Shown: piece after piece, positions 16,982-27,493 of the stretch
Position numbering within the stretch: position 1 is the stretch's first letter
Layout: each line of letters starts with the position of its first letter
Assembly (NCBI RefSeq): GCF_014358015.1
Contig: NZ_JACONV010000015.1
Coordinates: 1-64,000, forward strand
Direction of reading: 5' to 3'
Length of the DNA stretch: 64,000 nucleotides
From: Pseudomonas triticifolii
Lineage (GTDB): Bacteria > Pseudomonadota > Gammaproteobacteria > Pseudomonadales > Pseudomonadaceae
Made by a program: the position numbers and the translations under genes
Notes under the pieces: generated by a model
Databases searched by the model: none
Told to the model about the DNA's origin: nothing
What the model saw: only the letters and a program-made list of their open reading frames with translations

Positions 16982-17722
16982 TCAGAGTTTGAATACCAGC
17001 CCCTGGCCTGTCGGCAACTCCAGCACTTCAAGACCGAACTCGGCAAGTAACGGGTCTTCGGCTTCTTTCTGCGCGCGATAGACCCACCATCCATAGTCAT
17101 CCAGTATCAGCACGCTGCCCGGCACCATGCGCGGGACAATGCGCTTGAGCGCTTCGACTTCGGCCGGCGCCTGATTCAGGTCGATGTGCGCAAAGGCAAT
17201 CTGCTCCGGGAAACCCTGCTCGAACGAGTCCGGGACATAGCCTTTGATGACCTGTACGAACGGGTACGCTGCAAAGCGCTCTTTGACGGTGTTGTGCAAC
17301 TGCGGTCCATGGTTGGGCATGGCGTGATGCACATCGCCTTCATCGTGTTCGAATGCGTCGTACAGGTAATACTGTTTACCCGTAGACGCGAGATCGACCC
17401 TGTCTGCAATGACGTTGGCGGTGTTGCCTTTATAGGCACCGACCTCGACAAAATCGCCCGGCAGACGCCGGGCCATTTTTGCAAAGTGGCACAGGATATA
17501 CGTGCGCCAGATGATGGACATTTCAATGTTGGAGGTGGCGTTTTTTCTCATGGCAGCCATGAACGGCTCATCGGTCATGAAGCTGAAGTTGCGGTTCCAG
17601 CAAATGACGTTGTCGGCACTGTAAAAACTGTCGGGTGTGGCGACGCTTTGGCGCAGCCCTTCAAGGCTGTGCTTGAATAGTTCGGGGTTGATAATGTTGA
17701 AACTGTCGCCGTTAACAATCAT
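16982..17722 (-). CDS. TylF-like class I SAM-dependent methyltransferase
   Basis: The 246-residue protein resembles the TylF/MycF group, which O-methylates sugars. It has the SAM-binding loop FVEVGAYKGNTAN near residue 93, then the metal/substrate segment AFAHIDLNQAPAEVEAL and VLILDDYGWW, where these enzymes keep Asp residues for Mg2+. No signal peptide is present. The ATG at 17722 is preceded by AAGG at about ten bases. It lies just downstream of the giant surface protein gene and could be read through from it, but a terminator (17815-17848) lies between. It could methylate the glycan made by nearby transferases or sugars on the surface protein. The substrate is not readable. Confidence 0.75.
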   Translation of the reverse strand: MIVNGDSFNIINPELFKHSLEGLRQSVATPDSFYSADNVICWNRNFSFMTDEPFMAAMRKNATSNIEMSIIWRTYILCHFAKMARRLPGDFVEVGAYKGNTANVIADRVDLASTGKQYYLYDAFEHDEGDVHHAMPNHGPQLHNTVKERFAAYPFVQVIKGYVPDSFEQGFPEQIAFAHIDLNQAPAEVEALKRIVPRMVPGSVLILDDYGWWVYRAQKEAEDPLLAEFGLEVLELPTGQGLVFKL

Positions 17723-17814
17723 GGTTTTTTACCTTTTCCATCGCCCTTATCCATGGATGAATACGGTCGGTCCTAATGCCATCTGGCACGTATTCAGATT
17801 GAATGACGCCACAT

Positions 17815-17848
17815 AAAAAACCCCCGCATCCAGAAGGAAGCGAGGGTT
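17815..17848 (-). terminator. Rho-independent terminator of the 2640-residue protein gene
   Basis: On the minus strand AACCCTCGC pairs with GCGGGGGTT over nine pairs (one G-T), followed by six Ts. Confidence 0.85.
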
Positions 17849-17870
17849 CGATTACGCGTAATCAGGCAGC

Positions 17871-20800
17871 TTAAACAACCAGGATGCCAGTGGTGTGCAG
17901 ATCGTTGATGGTGGTGACATTGCCCGTCAGGGTAATGGTTGCCACCTGAACGATGTCAGACGCCGAATCTACAGCCGTTGTACTGCCGCCCAGCGAGGAG
18001 TCTACGAAGTAGACGTTCGCTTTATGCGCGGTGTTGTCGATGGTCACCAGCACTTCCTTGCCGTTGACTGCCGACAGATAGCCGCCGGTGAAGTCAGCGA
18101 CGCTGATCGTGTTGGCGGTCTGCAGACCGAAGCCACCGTTCTGTGCAACAGACAGGCCGTCAACCAGCGTGGCGCTACCCGCCGCACCACCAAAGTTAGA
18201 CGCGCTGTTAACAATCTCGGTACCCAGGCTGTAGCCGTTACCCAGGAACGAGTTGAAGTTCAGCGTGCTGTTGCTGGCACCCGTGATGAAGCCGTTCAAG
18301 GTGTCATTGCCGTTCAGTGCAGCCGTTGCGGCGAACGAGAATGTGCTGCCGGATTTCAACAGCACAGTGTCGTTGCCGGCACTGGAGTCGAAGGTCTGCT
18401 GACCGGTCCCCATGATCACGTTGGACAGTGTGGCCGCATGGACCGTAACGCCGTCGCCGTCACCCACGGTGATGGTCTGGGTGAAGCGACCGCTGCCTGC
18501 CAGGAAGATGTCTTCGAAGCCTGTGATTTTGCTCAGGTCGATTGATGTGCTGGTCAGGCCGACGTGCAGCTCATCGGTCGTCGCAGTGCTGGTCAGTGCA
18601 AGCGTCTTGCCGTTGAGTGACGCTGCTGTGTCGGTCAGGTTCACCTTCTCGCTGCCCGACAGTTGAATGCCGGTAGCTTTCAGGACGCTGTCGACCGCTG
18701 CAAAGTTGCCGGTCAGGCCGGTGACGGTTGTTGCATCGACTTGGGTGGTGGTCAGCGCGTCGATCGAGGTCAGGGTAGTGGCCGCCAGACTGACGGTGTC
18801 CGTCACCTTGACCGCAACCGAACCCGTTACATAACCGTCAGTGTTGGCCGACAGGTTGGCAGCGGTGTCGGCAATGCTGGTGTAAACCAGTGCCGGAGTG
18901 ACCACGTTGTCGATGGATTTGAGCTGAGCCAGCGTAGCACTGCCATCAACGGTGACCACCGTGCTGGCCAACACGTAAGCACCGGTGTTGGTGATCAGGT
19001 TGGCAGCGCTGTCCTTGATGCCTGCGTAAGTAACGGTGGTTGCAGCAGCGTCAATGGTCGCAAGCTGAGCGATGCTGGCGTTGTCGCTGACGGTCACAGC
19101 GCGACCTGCAGTGAAGGTGCCCGCACCCGCGTTGGTGGCAGCATCGGTTGCCAGCGCCAATGCCGTGTCGTTCAGGTCAGTGGTGTAGGTCACGGTGCCG
19201 GTGCCATTGGCGGTATCGAGGCTGGTGAGCTGGGCCACGGTCACCGCGTCTGTCACGACCACGTTGGTATTGGCATGGATGCCTGTGTAGTAAGCGGATG
19301 CACCGATTGCTGTCAGGTTGGCGTTGGTGTCGGTAATCGTGGTGTAGGTCAACGTACCGTCACCGTTGGCAGCATCGATCGTTTGCAACTGAGCGATGGT
19401 GACCGCGTCGGTGATGGTGACGTTGGAGCCTTCGCCGATGTAAACCGAAGCAACACCCGAGGTGACAAGGTTGGCGGCTGTGTCGGACAGTTCGATGACG
19501 GTCACTTTGCCGGTGGTCTTGGCGTCGATGTCTGTCAGATCAGACAGGCTCACGGTGCCGCTGACGGTGACCGGTACCGCACCGATGAGGTAGGTGCTGT
19601 CAGCCATCAGGTTGGCAGAGCTGTCAGTGATCGAGGTCACGGTCAACAGGCCGGAGGTCTTGCCGTCGATGGCGCTCAGTTGCGCAATGCTGGCCGAACC
19701 GCTGACAGTCACGGGTACGGCGCCGGTCACATAGAGGCTGTCAGTGATCAGGTTGGCTGCGGTGTCAGTGATCGACTCAATGGCCAGAGCGCCAGTGGTC
19801 TTGGCATCAATGGCGGTCAGTTGCGCAATGCTGGCCGCGCCGGTCACGGAGACAGGGATCGCACCGGTGATGTAGGTGGCATCTGCCGCCAAAGCCGAAG
19901 CGGTGTCGGTGACCGACGTTACGGTCACGGTGCCGGTGGTCTTGGCATCGATGGCGGCCAGTTGCGCGATGGAAGCGGCGTCATTCACGGTGACAGGAAC
20001 TGCACCCGTGATGTAAAGCGTGTCGGCCGACAGCGCTGCAACCGTGTCATCGATTGACGCAACGGTCAGCAGACCGGTGGTCTTGGCATCGATGGCGGTC
20101 AGTTGCGCAATGGTCGCTGCACCCGTCACGGAGACAGGGATAGTACCGTTGATGTAGAGGGTGTCTGCTGCCAGCGCCGAAGCGGTGTCGGTGACCGACG
20201 TTACCGTCACGGTGCCGGTGGTCCTGCCGTCGATGGTCGCCAGGTCAGCCAGGTTGGCCGTACCGCTCACGGTAACCGGTACAGAACCGTTCACGTAAGT
20301 GGTGTCGGCAATCAGGTTGGCAGAGCTGTCAGTGATCGAGGTCACAGTCACCAGGCCGGCGGTCTTGCCGTCGATGGCGCTCAGTTGCGCAATGCTGGCC
20401 GAACCGCTGACAGTCACGGGTACGGAGCCGTTCACATAGAGGCTGTCAGCAATCAGGTTGGCTGCGGTGTCATTGATCGACGCAATGGCCAGAGCGCCAG
20501 TGGTCTTGGCATCAATGGCAGTCAGTTGCGCAATGGAGGCCGCGCCAGTCACGGAAACAGGGATCGCACCGGTGATGTAGGTCGAATCTGCCGCCAGAGC
20601 CGAGGCCGTGTCAGTCACCGACGTTACGGTCAGGGTGCCGGTGGTCTTGGCATCGATGGCGGCCAGTTGCGCGATGGAAGCGGCGTCATTCACGGTGACA
20701 GGAACTGCACCCGTGATGTAAAGCGTGTCGGCCGACAGCGCTGCAACCGTGTCATCGATTGACGCAACGGTCAGCAGACCGGTGGTCTTGGCATCGATGG

Positions 20801-23800
20801 CGGTCAGTTGCGCAATGGTCGCTGCACCCGTCACGGAGACAGGGATAGTACCGTTGATGTAGAGGGTGTCTGCTGCCAGCGCCGAAGCGGTGTCGGTGAC
20901 CGACGTTACCGTCAGGGTGCCGGTGGTCCTGCCGTCGATGGTAGCCAGGTCAGCCAGGTTGGCTGTACCGCTCACGGTGACAGGTACCGCACCGATGACG
21001 TAGAGGCTGTCAGCGATCAGGTTGGCCGACGTGTCGTTGATCGACTCAACCGTCAGGGTGCCGGTGGTCTTGCCATCAATCGTGGTCAGTTGCGCGATGG
21101 AGGCCGCACCGCTCACGGTGACAGGGACTGCGCCAGTGATATAGGTGCTGTCGTTGATCAGGTTAGTGGCGGTGTCAGTGATCGACGCAACGGTCAGGGC
21201 GCCAGTGGTCTTGCCATCAATGCTGCCCAATTGAGCGATGGTGGCGGTGTCGGTCACGCTGACCGGAATGGCGTTTTTGATGTACGTGGTGTCTGCTGCC
21301 AGAGCGACTGCGGTATCTGCGATTGAAGTCGCTGTCAGCGTACCAGCCGTCTTGGCGTCAATGCTTGCCAGTTGCGAAAGGCTTGCTGCCGTTGTAATCG
21401 TGACAGGAATCGAGCCGTTAACGTACGTGGTGTCGCTGATCAACGCTGCTGCTGTATCCGCAATAGCGGTGGCAGTCAGTGTACCGGTGGTCTTGGCATC
21501 AATGGCCGCCAACTGAGTCAGGTCGGCAGTACCCAGCACGTTCACAGAAACGGAGCCGTTGATGTACAACGTGTCATTGAACAACGCGGATACGCTGTCC
21601 TCAATGGACGTGACTGTCAGCACACCTGTGGTCTTGGCGTCGATGGCAGCCAGTTGAGTCAGGTTGGCTACGCCGCTCACGGTAACCGGTACGGCGCCTG
21701 TGATGTAGGTGCTGTCATTGACCAGATTGACCACAGTGTCGGTAATCGATGCAACGGTCAGAGCGCCAGTGGTCTTGGCATCAATGGCGATCAGTTGCGC
21801 AATGGAGGCCGCGCCGGTCACGGAGACAGGGATCGCACCGGTGATGTAGGTCGAATCTGCCGCCAGAGCCGAGGCAGTGTCAGTCACCGACGTTACGGTC
21901 ACGGTGCCGGTGGTCTTGCCATCAATGGCAGTCAGTTGCGCGATGGAAGCCGCATCATTCACGGTGACAGGCACTGCACCCGTGATGTAAAGCGTGTCAG
22001 CCGACAGCGCTGCAACCGTGTCATTGATCGACGCAACGGTCAGCAGACCGGTGGTCTTGGCATCGATGGCGGTCAGTTGCGCGATGGAGGCCGCGCCGGT
22101 CACGGTGACTGGGATCGCACCGTTGATGTAGAGGGTATCTGCTGCCAGCGCCGAAGCGGTGTCGGTGACCGACGTTACCGTCAGGGTGCCATTGGTCTTG
22201 CCGTCGATGGTCGCCAGGTCAGCCAGGTTGGCCGTACCGCTCACGGTAACCGGTACAGAACCGTTCACGTAATCACTGTCAGCAATCAGGTTGGCTGCGG
22301 TGTCGGTGATCGAACCCACGGTCACCAGACCGGTGGTCTTGGCATCGATAAGCGCCAGTTGCGCCAGATCAGCTGCACCGCTAACAGCAACCGGTACAGA
22401 ACCGTTCACGTAAGTGGTGTCGGCAATCAGGTTGGCTGCGGTGTCGGTGATCGAACCCACGGTCACCAGACCGGTGGTCTTGGCATCGATGGCGGTCAAT
22501 TGCGCAATGGAGGCCGCGCCGGTCACGGAAACAGGGATCGCACCGTTGATGTAGAGGGTATCCGCTGCCAGAGCCGAGGCAGTGTCAGTCACCGACGTTG
22601 CGGTCACGGTGCCGGTGGTCTTGGCATCGATGGTCGCAAGGTCTGCCAGAGAGGCCGAATCGCTGACGGTCACGGCAACCGCGCCGTTCACGTAAGAGGT
22701 GTCGGCAATCAGGTTGGCTGCGGTGTCGGTGATGGACGCAGCGGTCACAAGACCGGTGGTCTTGGCATCGATAAGCGCCAGCTGCGCCAGATCAGTTGCA
22801 CCGCTCACAGCAACCGGTACAGAACCGTTCACGTAAGTAGTGTCGGCAATCAGGTTGGCTGCGGTGTCGGTGATCGAACCCACGGTCACCAGACCGGCGG
22901 TCTTGGCATCAATGGCCGCCAGTTGCGCCAGATCAGCTGCACTGCTCACGGTAACCGGTACAGAACCGTTCACGTAAGTGGTGTCGGCAATCAGGTTGGC
23001 TGCGGTGTCGGTGATCGAATCCACGGTCACCAGACCGGTGGTCTTGGCATCGATGGCGGTCAGTTGCGCAATGGAAGCCGCGCCGGTCACGGAGACAGGG
23101 ATCGCACCGTTGATGTAGAGGGTATCCGCTGCCAGAGCCGAGGCAATGTCAGTCACCGACGTTACGGTCACGATGCCAGTGGTTTTGGCGTCGATGGTCG
23201 CAAGGTCTGCCAGAGAGGACGAATCGCTGACGGTCACAGCAACCGCGCCGTTCACGTAAGCACTGTCGGCAATCAGGTTGGCTGCGGTGTCGGTGATGGA
23301 CGCAGCGGTCACAAGACCGGTGGTCTTGGCATCGATAAGCGCCAGTTGCGCCAGATCAGCTGCACCGCTCACAGTAACCGGTACAGAACCGTTCACGTAA
23401 GTGGTGTCGGCAATCAGGTTGGCTGCGGTGTCGGTGATGGACGCAGCGGTCACAAGACCGGTGGTCTTGGTATCAATAAGCGCCAGTTGCGCCAGATCAG
23501 CTGCACTGCTCACGGTAACCGGTACAGAACCGTTCACGTAAGTGGTGTCGGCAATCAGGTTGGCTGCGGTGTCGGTGATCGAACCCACGGTCACCAGACC
23601 GGCGGTCTTGGCATCGATAAGCGCCAGTTGCGCCAGATCAGCTGCACCGCTCACGGTAACCGGTACAGAACTGTTCACGTAAGTGGTGTCGGCAATCAGG
23701 TTGGCTGCGGTGTCGGTGACGGACGCAACGGTCAGCAAACCGGTGGTCTTGGCATCAATGGCAGTCAGTTGCGCAATGGAGGCCGCGCCGGTCACGGTGA

Positions 23801-25793
23801 CAGGGATCGCGCCGTTGATGTAGGTCGAATCTGCCGCCAGAGCCGAGGCAATGTCGGTCACCGACGTTACGGTCACGGTGCCAGTGGTTTTGGCGTCGAT
23901 GGTCGCAAGGTCTGCCAGAGAGGCCGAATCAGTGACGGTCACAGCGACTGCGCCGTTGACGTAGGTGGTGTCAACAAGCAGATCGGCAGCGGTGTCGGTG
24001 ACCGACGTTACGGTCACGGTGCCGGTGGTTTTGGCGTCGATGGTCGCAAGGTCTGCCAGAGAGGCCGAATCGCTGACCGTCACAGCGACCGCGCCATTGA
24101 CGTAGGTGGTGTCGACAAGCAGATTGGCAGCGGTGTCGACGACCGACGTTACGGTCAGGGTGCCAGTGGTTTTGGCGTCGATGACCGCCAGTTGAGCCAG
24201 GCTAGCCGAGTTGCTGACCGTCAGATCGACCGCGTTAGCAATATTAGTCACGTAGGTGGTGTCGGTGATCAGATTGCTAGCGGTGTCGGTGATGGAGGTG
24301 AACGTCAGCAGACCGGTGGTCTTGGCATCAATGGCCGTCAACTGAGCGACGGTGGCCGTGCCGGTCAAGGTGACAGGAGTCGCGCCGTTGATGTAGGTGG
24401 TATCTGCCACCAGGGCCGAAGCGGTGTCGGCCACCGACGTCACTGTAAACAGGCCAGTGGTCCTGACATCGATGCTCGCCAGAAGACTCAGGCTCGCGGT
24501 GTCAGTAACGGTGACCGCCTCGTTACCCAGGCCCGTGATGCTAACGGCAGTGTAGGCCGTGAGCAGATCGGATGCCGACCCCGTTACCGAGGCCACAGCG
24601 CTTACGTCGAGTCGTGCGAGGGACACTTCAGCGTCGAACCGGAGCAACTGGTCAGCGGTCAGGCTGGTATCAGTCAGTGCGACCTTGCTGTTGCTGCTCA
24701 CGGTGCCAGCGATCACAACGGGCGTCGAAGGTACTAGCGAGATGATGTTGTTGGTGATGATGGTGCTGAGTTCGTCCAGAACAGCCGAGGACGTCGTCAG
24801 CGTGGTGTTACCAATCACCAGACCTTGCGTCACGGCCGAGGCGGCTATTTTGACTTCAGTGCCGGTCACGGCCTTGAACGTCAGCTCGCCGCTGGCAGAG
24901 CTCAGGGTCACGTTGCCGTTCTGGGCGCCAACGGTGAACTTGCCAGCGTCAGCGTTGGTGCCTTCGGTAACGGTGAACGTCGGGATGGTCGGTGTGGTCG
25001 GGCCGGTCGGGGTCGTGCTCGGAGTTGCTGTGGTGACGTCGTCAGAGGCTTGAGTCGAAGGGTTATCCAGCGCTGCCGGATTGGTCTGGGCAGCTACCAC
25101 TTTGGTGTTGATGCTGGTGAACAGCGTCGTCAGGTTGGTAGCCGAGGAAACGTTGGCTGCAACCGTGTTCAAGTACGTGACCAGGTCGCTCAATTCGCCA
25201 GGCGAGTTCTTGATCAGGTTCGCAACGTTGGTGACGGCGTTGTTCAGCGCGGTCAGCACAGCCGGGGTCTGGCCAGCGGCATTCGAAGGAACCAGTTTGA
25301 TCAGGTCCAGGGTCGCGGTCAGGGTATTGGCGTTGGCAGTGACCGATGTCAGGACACTGGCTGCCAGGTTGACGTCGTTAAGGCCTTTGTCAGCAAACGC
25401 AATACCTACGCTTGCCTTGTTGGACAGCAAGGTGGCGTCGAGCTGGCCCTGGGCGCTGGTGTTGCTTTTGGCGCCGTTGATGATGGCGGCAACGAACACA
25501 TCGCGGCTGATTGCGCCGGAATCCAGCTGAGCCTGCCAGTAAGCCATGCCTGCGCTGTCTGCGCTGCGGCTGAGGACGTTGCCGTAAATGGCCGTGATGA
25601 AAGCATCGGTCGACAGAGAGTCAGGGTACTTGGCCTGACCTTCGGGCTGAGCCTCTACCCAGTTGTTCGCGATCTGCTCCAGGGAGATTGTCCCTGCATC
25701 CAGCTCTCCAACCCAGTACGCCAAACCCTCTGCGTCCGGAGCCCGGTTGAAAAATGCGGTGTACAGTTCTGCGATATCCGACTGGGTACTCAT
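17871..25793 (-). CDS. Giant repetitive DUF4214 surface protein (2640 residues), probable type I secretion cargo
   Basis: Residues 1-100 hold two DUF4214 units (LYTAFFNRAPDAEGLAYW and IYGNVLSRSADSAGMAYW). A helical spacer, a Thr/Pro-rich linker near residue 260 and a beta-rich segment follow. From about residue 440 to 2150 the protein consists of roughly 35-38 copies of a 47-residue unit, recognisable by DTAANLIADTTYVNG, PVTVSGAADLAQLA and IDAKTTG. The unit corresponds to 141 bases, and neighbouring DNA copies are nearly identical. The C-terminal 300 residues are Gly/Asn/Asp-rich and beta-strand-like, ending in the hydrophobic GILVV. No N-terminal signal peptide is present. This is the build of biofilm adhesins and S-layer-like proteins exported by type I secretion. 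AGGGAG precedes the ATG at 25793. The likely exporter is encoded at 8060-12559; the repeat unit belongs to no family I can name. Confidence 0.82.
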   Translation of the reverse strand: MSTQSDIAELYTAFFNRAPDAEGLAYWVGELDAGTISLEQIANNWVEAQPEGQAKYPDSLSTDAFITAIYGNVLSRSADSAGMAYWQAQLDSGAISRDVFVAAIINGAKSNTSAQGQLDATLLSNKASVGIAFADKGLNDVNLAASVLTSVTANANTLTATLDLIKLVPSNAAGQTPAVLTALNNAVTNVANLIKNSPGELSDLVTYLNTVAANVSSATNLTTLFTSINTKVVAAQTNPAALDNPSTQASDDVTTATPSTTPTGPTTPTIPTFTVTEGTNADAGKFTVGAQNGNVTLSSASGELTFKAVTGTEVKIAASAVTQGLVIGNTTLTTSSAVLDELSTIITNNIISLVPSTPVVIAGTVSSNSKVALTDTSLTADQLLRFDAEVSLARLDVSAVASVTGSASDLLTAYTAVSITGLGNEAVTVTDTASLSLLASIDVRTTGLFTVTSVADTASALVADTTYINGATPVTLTGTATVAQLTAIDAKTTGLLTFTSITDTASNLITDTTYVTNIANAVDLTVSNSASLAQLAVIDAKTTGTLTVTSVVDTAANLLVDTTYVNGAVAVTVSDSASLADLATIDAKTTGTVTVTSVTDTAADLLVDTTYVNGAVAVTVTDSASLADLATIDAKTTGTVTVTSVTDIASALAADSTYINGAIPVTVTGAASIAQLTAIDAKTTGLLTVASVTDTAANLIADTTYVNSSVPVTVSGAADLAQLALIDAKTAGLVTVGSITDTAANLIADTTYVNGSVPVTVSSAADLAQLALIDTKTTGLVTAASITDTAANLIADTTYVNGSVPVTVSGAADLAQLALIDAKTTGLVTAASITDTAANLIADSAYVNGAVAVTVSDSSSLADLATIDAKTTGIVTVTSVTDIASALAADTLYINGAIPVSVTGAASIAQLTAIDAKTTGLVTVDSITDTAANLIADTTYVNGSVPVTVSSAADLAQLAAIDAKTAGLVTVGSITDTAANLIADTTYVNGSVPVAVSGATDLAQLALIDAKTTGLVTAASITDTAANLIADTSYVNGAVAVTVSDSASLADLATIDAKTTGTVTATSVTDTASALAADTLYINGAIPVSVTGAASIAQLTAIDAKTTGLVTVGSITDTAANLIADTTYVNGSVPVAVSGAADLAQLALIDAKTTGLVTVGSITDTAANLIADSDYVNGSVPVTVSGTANLADLATIDGKTNGTLTVTSVTDTASALAADTLYINGAIPVTVTGAASIAQLTAIDAKTTGLLTVASINDTVAALSADTLYITGAVPVTVNDAASIAQLTAIDGKTTGTVTVTSVTDTASALAADSTYITGAIPVSVTGAASIAQLIAIDAKTTGALTVASITDTVVNLVNDSTYITGAVPVTVSGVANLTQLAAIDAKTTGVLTVTSIEDSVSALFNDTLYINGSVSVNVLGTADLTQLAAIDAKTTGTLTATAIADTAAALISDTTYVNGSIPVTITTAASLSQLASIDAKTAGTLTATSIADTAVALAADTTYIKNAIPVSVTDTATIAQLGSIDGKTTGALTVASITDTATNLINDSTYITGAVPVTVSGAASIAQLTTIDGKTTGTLTVESINDTSANLIADSLYVIGAVPVTVSGTANLADLATIDGRTTGTLTVTSVTDTASALAADTLYINGTIPVSVTGAATIAQLTAIDAKTTGLLTVASIDDTVAALSADTLYITGAVPVTVNDAASIAQLAAIDAKTTGTLTVTSVTDTASALAADSTYITGAIPVSVTGAASIAQLTAIDAKTTGALAIASINDTAANLIADSLYVNGSVPVTVSGSASIAQLSAIDGKTAGLVTVTSITDSSANLIADTTYVNGSVPVTVSGTANLADLATIDGRTTGTVTVTSVTDTASALAADTLYINGTIPVSVTGAATIAQLTAIDAKTTGLLTVASIDDTVAALSADTLYITGAVPVTVNDAASIAQLAAIDAKTTGTVTVTSVTDTASALAADATYITGAIPVSVTGAASIAQLTAIDAKTTGALAIESITDTAANLITDSLYVTGAVPVTVSGSASIAQLSAIDGKTSGLLTVTSITDSSANLMADSTYLIGAVPVTVSGTVSLSDLTDIDAKTTGKVTVIELSDTAANLVTSGVASVYIGEGSNVTITDAVTIAQLQTIDAANGDGTLTYTTITDTNANLTAIGASAYYTGIHANTNVVVTDAVTVAQLTSLDTANGTGTVTYTTDLNDTALALATDAATNAGAGTFTAGRAVTVSDNASIAQLATIDAAATTVTYAGIKDSAANLITNTGAYVLASTVVTVDGSATLAQLKSIDNVVTPALVYTSIADTAANLSANTDGYVTGSVAVKVTDTVSLAATTLTSIDALTTTQVDATTVTGLTGNFAAVDSVLKATGIQLSGSEKVNLTDTAASLNGKTLALTSTATTDELHVGLTSTSIDLSKITGFEDIFLAGSGRFTQTITVGDGDGVTVHAATLSNVIMGTGQQTFDSSAGNDTVLLKSGSTFSFAATAALNGNDTLNGFITGASNSTLNFNSFLGNGYSLGTEIVNSASNFGGAAGSATLVDGLSVAQNGGFGLQTANTISVADFTGGYLSAVNGKEVLVTIDNTAHKANVYFVDSSLGGSTTAVDSASDIVQVATITLTGNVTTINDLHTTGILVV
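19500..24560. repeat. 141-bp tandem coding repeats (47-residue unit)
   Basis: The word TTGGCTGCGGTGTCGGTGAT occurs at 22291 and again at 22432, exactly 141 bases apart, and similar blocks continue on both sides. Units fall into subtypes (for example those with TTGATGTAGAG versus TTCACGTAAG) that alternate, suggesting repeated block duplication. Confidence 0.85.
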
Positions 25794-26953
25794 CTACAAC
25801 TCCCTACTGTTACTGATGAAACTTTGCCGTGGGCAAAGTCGTACGCGTTTTTTGATGAGACAAGGTGGACTCCCTGAACGGGGCGACACTTTTTTTATAA
25901 GTTCATTCATAAAGCATCGCAGGGAAGTTATTAACTTTCTACCTTTATTTTTTTATGCCCGTCAAGATTCCAGCGCCTATATATTGACTTTATTTTGTGC
26001 TGGATCTCTGCACTTTAATTTCTTCATCTATATGGAAAAACACCTTTCATGCGGTCTTACCAACACGATAAAAATTTCAATTTATGTTATTTTTTTCATA
26101 TTTATCAATGAGTTAAGCGATATAAAAAATACGGCGTCAATTTTCATATCACACAGCACCGTCATTAAAAAATAATCTATTAGTTAGCTAAGTATTTTAC
26201 AAACCTGTTGGTATCTTTGTTTTTAACCTTTGTTTGTGCAGTCTTCTTTTCTTTTATTTTTTTGACCGAGCCGACAGGTTCAGGTTAACGCCTTATAAAA
26301 AGACGTAGGACTTTTCCACTCTTTTAAAAAATTCAATACCCTTTTATAAAAAAATATAGAGCCTGATTTTTTTTATAAAAAAACGCCTAACCCATTCATT
26401 TTAAAAGTTATTTTTTCTCAGCAGTGCCACTATTTTGGCATTACTCCTTTCGTATGAGCTGCGAGACCACCCCTTTTTCCGCGGAAACGATCCGAAAAGT
26501 GATGTGTTTCGAGAATCGGCCTGGTGATGGGCTCAGTGATGGCTTTTTGCCGTCTGTCGGATTTTTCTACCTTTCTGTGCCCTGGCACGCCTTTGGATGA
26601 CCGAGTGGCCATCCATCAGCGTGAACAGCCTTTGCACTGCACGCGCACAAACGCATCTTTTGAGTCTTTCAATGCAAACGTGCAGAGAAACCGGAGGATC
26701 ACCCTCTGTAAAACCGCAGGGAAAGCGCGTAGCCATGAGGGTTGGGCAGCAAGGGCACGACTGCAGGCCTGGCCGGATCGAAGGAGCTCGTCATCGACTG
26801 CCGGCCCTGAAGCATTTTTCATCGGAGAGGGAATGAAGCTCATCCAGGCTGTCGGTACATGAAAGAAACGACGGCAAGGTCCTTTCCAACGGCACCGCAC
26901 TAGTTGCCTCGGTAGTCGGAAAACCGCGACTGCTTAGTCAGCATTCAGGATCT

Positions 26954-27447
26954 ATCGACTACAAATTCCGGCTATGCCGTTAGTAGGATTATTCCGCGTT
27001 TAAGGCGGGATGACAGGCGTCCGTTTCCGCAAAAAAAGATCGATCGTGTCAGCGAAGCAGGCTCCATCGGCCTCTGTACCGGGGTGCCGGACAACTTCCC
27101 CGAGTAGAAGCAGAGCGCGCACCCGCACTTTATCCCACCCCGCCGACAGGCGTTGGTGGGTATGACGTCGCGCCTATCGACTACAAATTCTGGCTATGCG
27201 ACAGCTCGCTATCAAGCTAGATAGCTATATATATAGCTATCTAGCTTGATAGCCTTATTGGCCTCTACTGACTGCTGTTTGAAGTCTGAACTGGAAGGAA
27301 ATGGGATATTCAGTCGACACGAGCCCCCCAGTCGCGAAGAACAGGGGGCTGACTCTCGGGAATTGGCCAAAGGAACGGTGCAGGCCTCTCGCCTCTCGCA
27401 TTGAACCTGCGGGCAGACTGGAGGCTATCGACTACAAATTCCGGCTA
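26954..27447 (+). repeat. Three dispersed iterons downstream of rep
   Basis: CGACTACAAATTCCGGCTAT-type copies start at 26954, 27176 (one mismatch, TCTGG) and 27427. They are the reverse complement of the nine copies on the other side of rep. Such outlying copies usually take part in copy-number control by Rep-mediated handcuffing. Confidence 0.85.
27208..27253. repeat. Perfect 46-bp AGCT-rich palindrome
   Basis: The left half begins GCTATCAAGCTAGATAGCTA and the right half is its exact reverse complement over 23 bases, with the TATATATA centre. It lies between the second and third iterons, in non-coding DNA. Confidence 0.92.
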
Positions 27448-27461
27448 ATGAAAATAAGCTA

Positions 27462-27479
27462 GCTAGCTATATAGCTAGC
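27462..27479. repeat. 18-bp palindrome after the rep stop codon
   Basis: GCTAGCTATATAGCTAGC is a perfect palindrome 15 bases downstream of rep. It shares the AGCTAGCT vocabulary of the other palindromes in the island and could serve as a binding site or a weak terminator. Confidence 0.8.
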
Positions 27480-27493
27480 CATATTTATTTAAT

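Larger units (their letters stand above)
25794..27493. other. Gene-poor 1.7-kb stretch: AT-rich left flank of the replicon
   Basis: From about 25890 to 26430 the DNA is strongly AT-rich, with repeated TTTTATAAAAA-like words, unlike the GC-rich genes to the left. It may hold the promoter of the giant protein and the left junction of the insertion. From 26430 to 27493 base composition is more normal. Only short, unconvincing open frames are seen on either strand, plus three iterons and the palindromes listed separately. Confidence 0.6.

Noticed and set aside
18663..24737. Long plus-strand frames opposite the 2640-residue protein
   Set aside because: Same cause: antisense of a 141-bp repeat. 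The residues (Gly, Arg, His, Asp) and lack of a start signal argue against a gene.
26430..26900. Several short overlapping frames on both strands left of the iterons
   Set aside because: None has a recognised motif, a good ribosome-binding site or protein-like composition.
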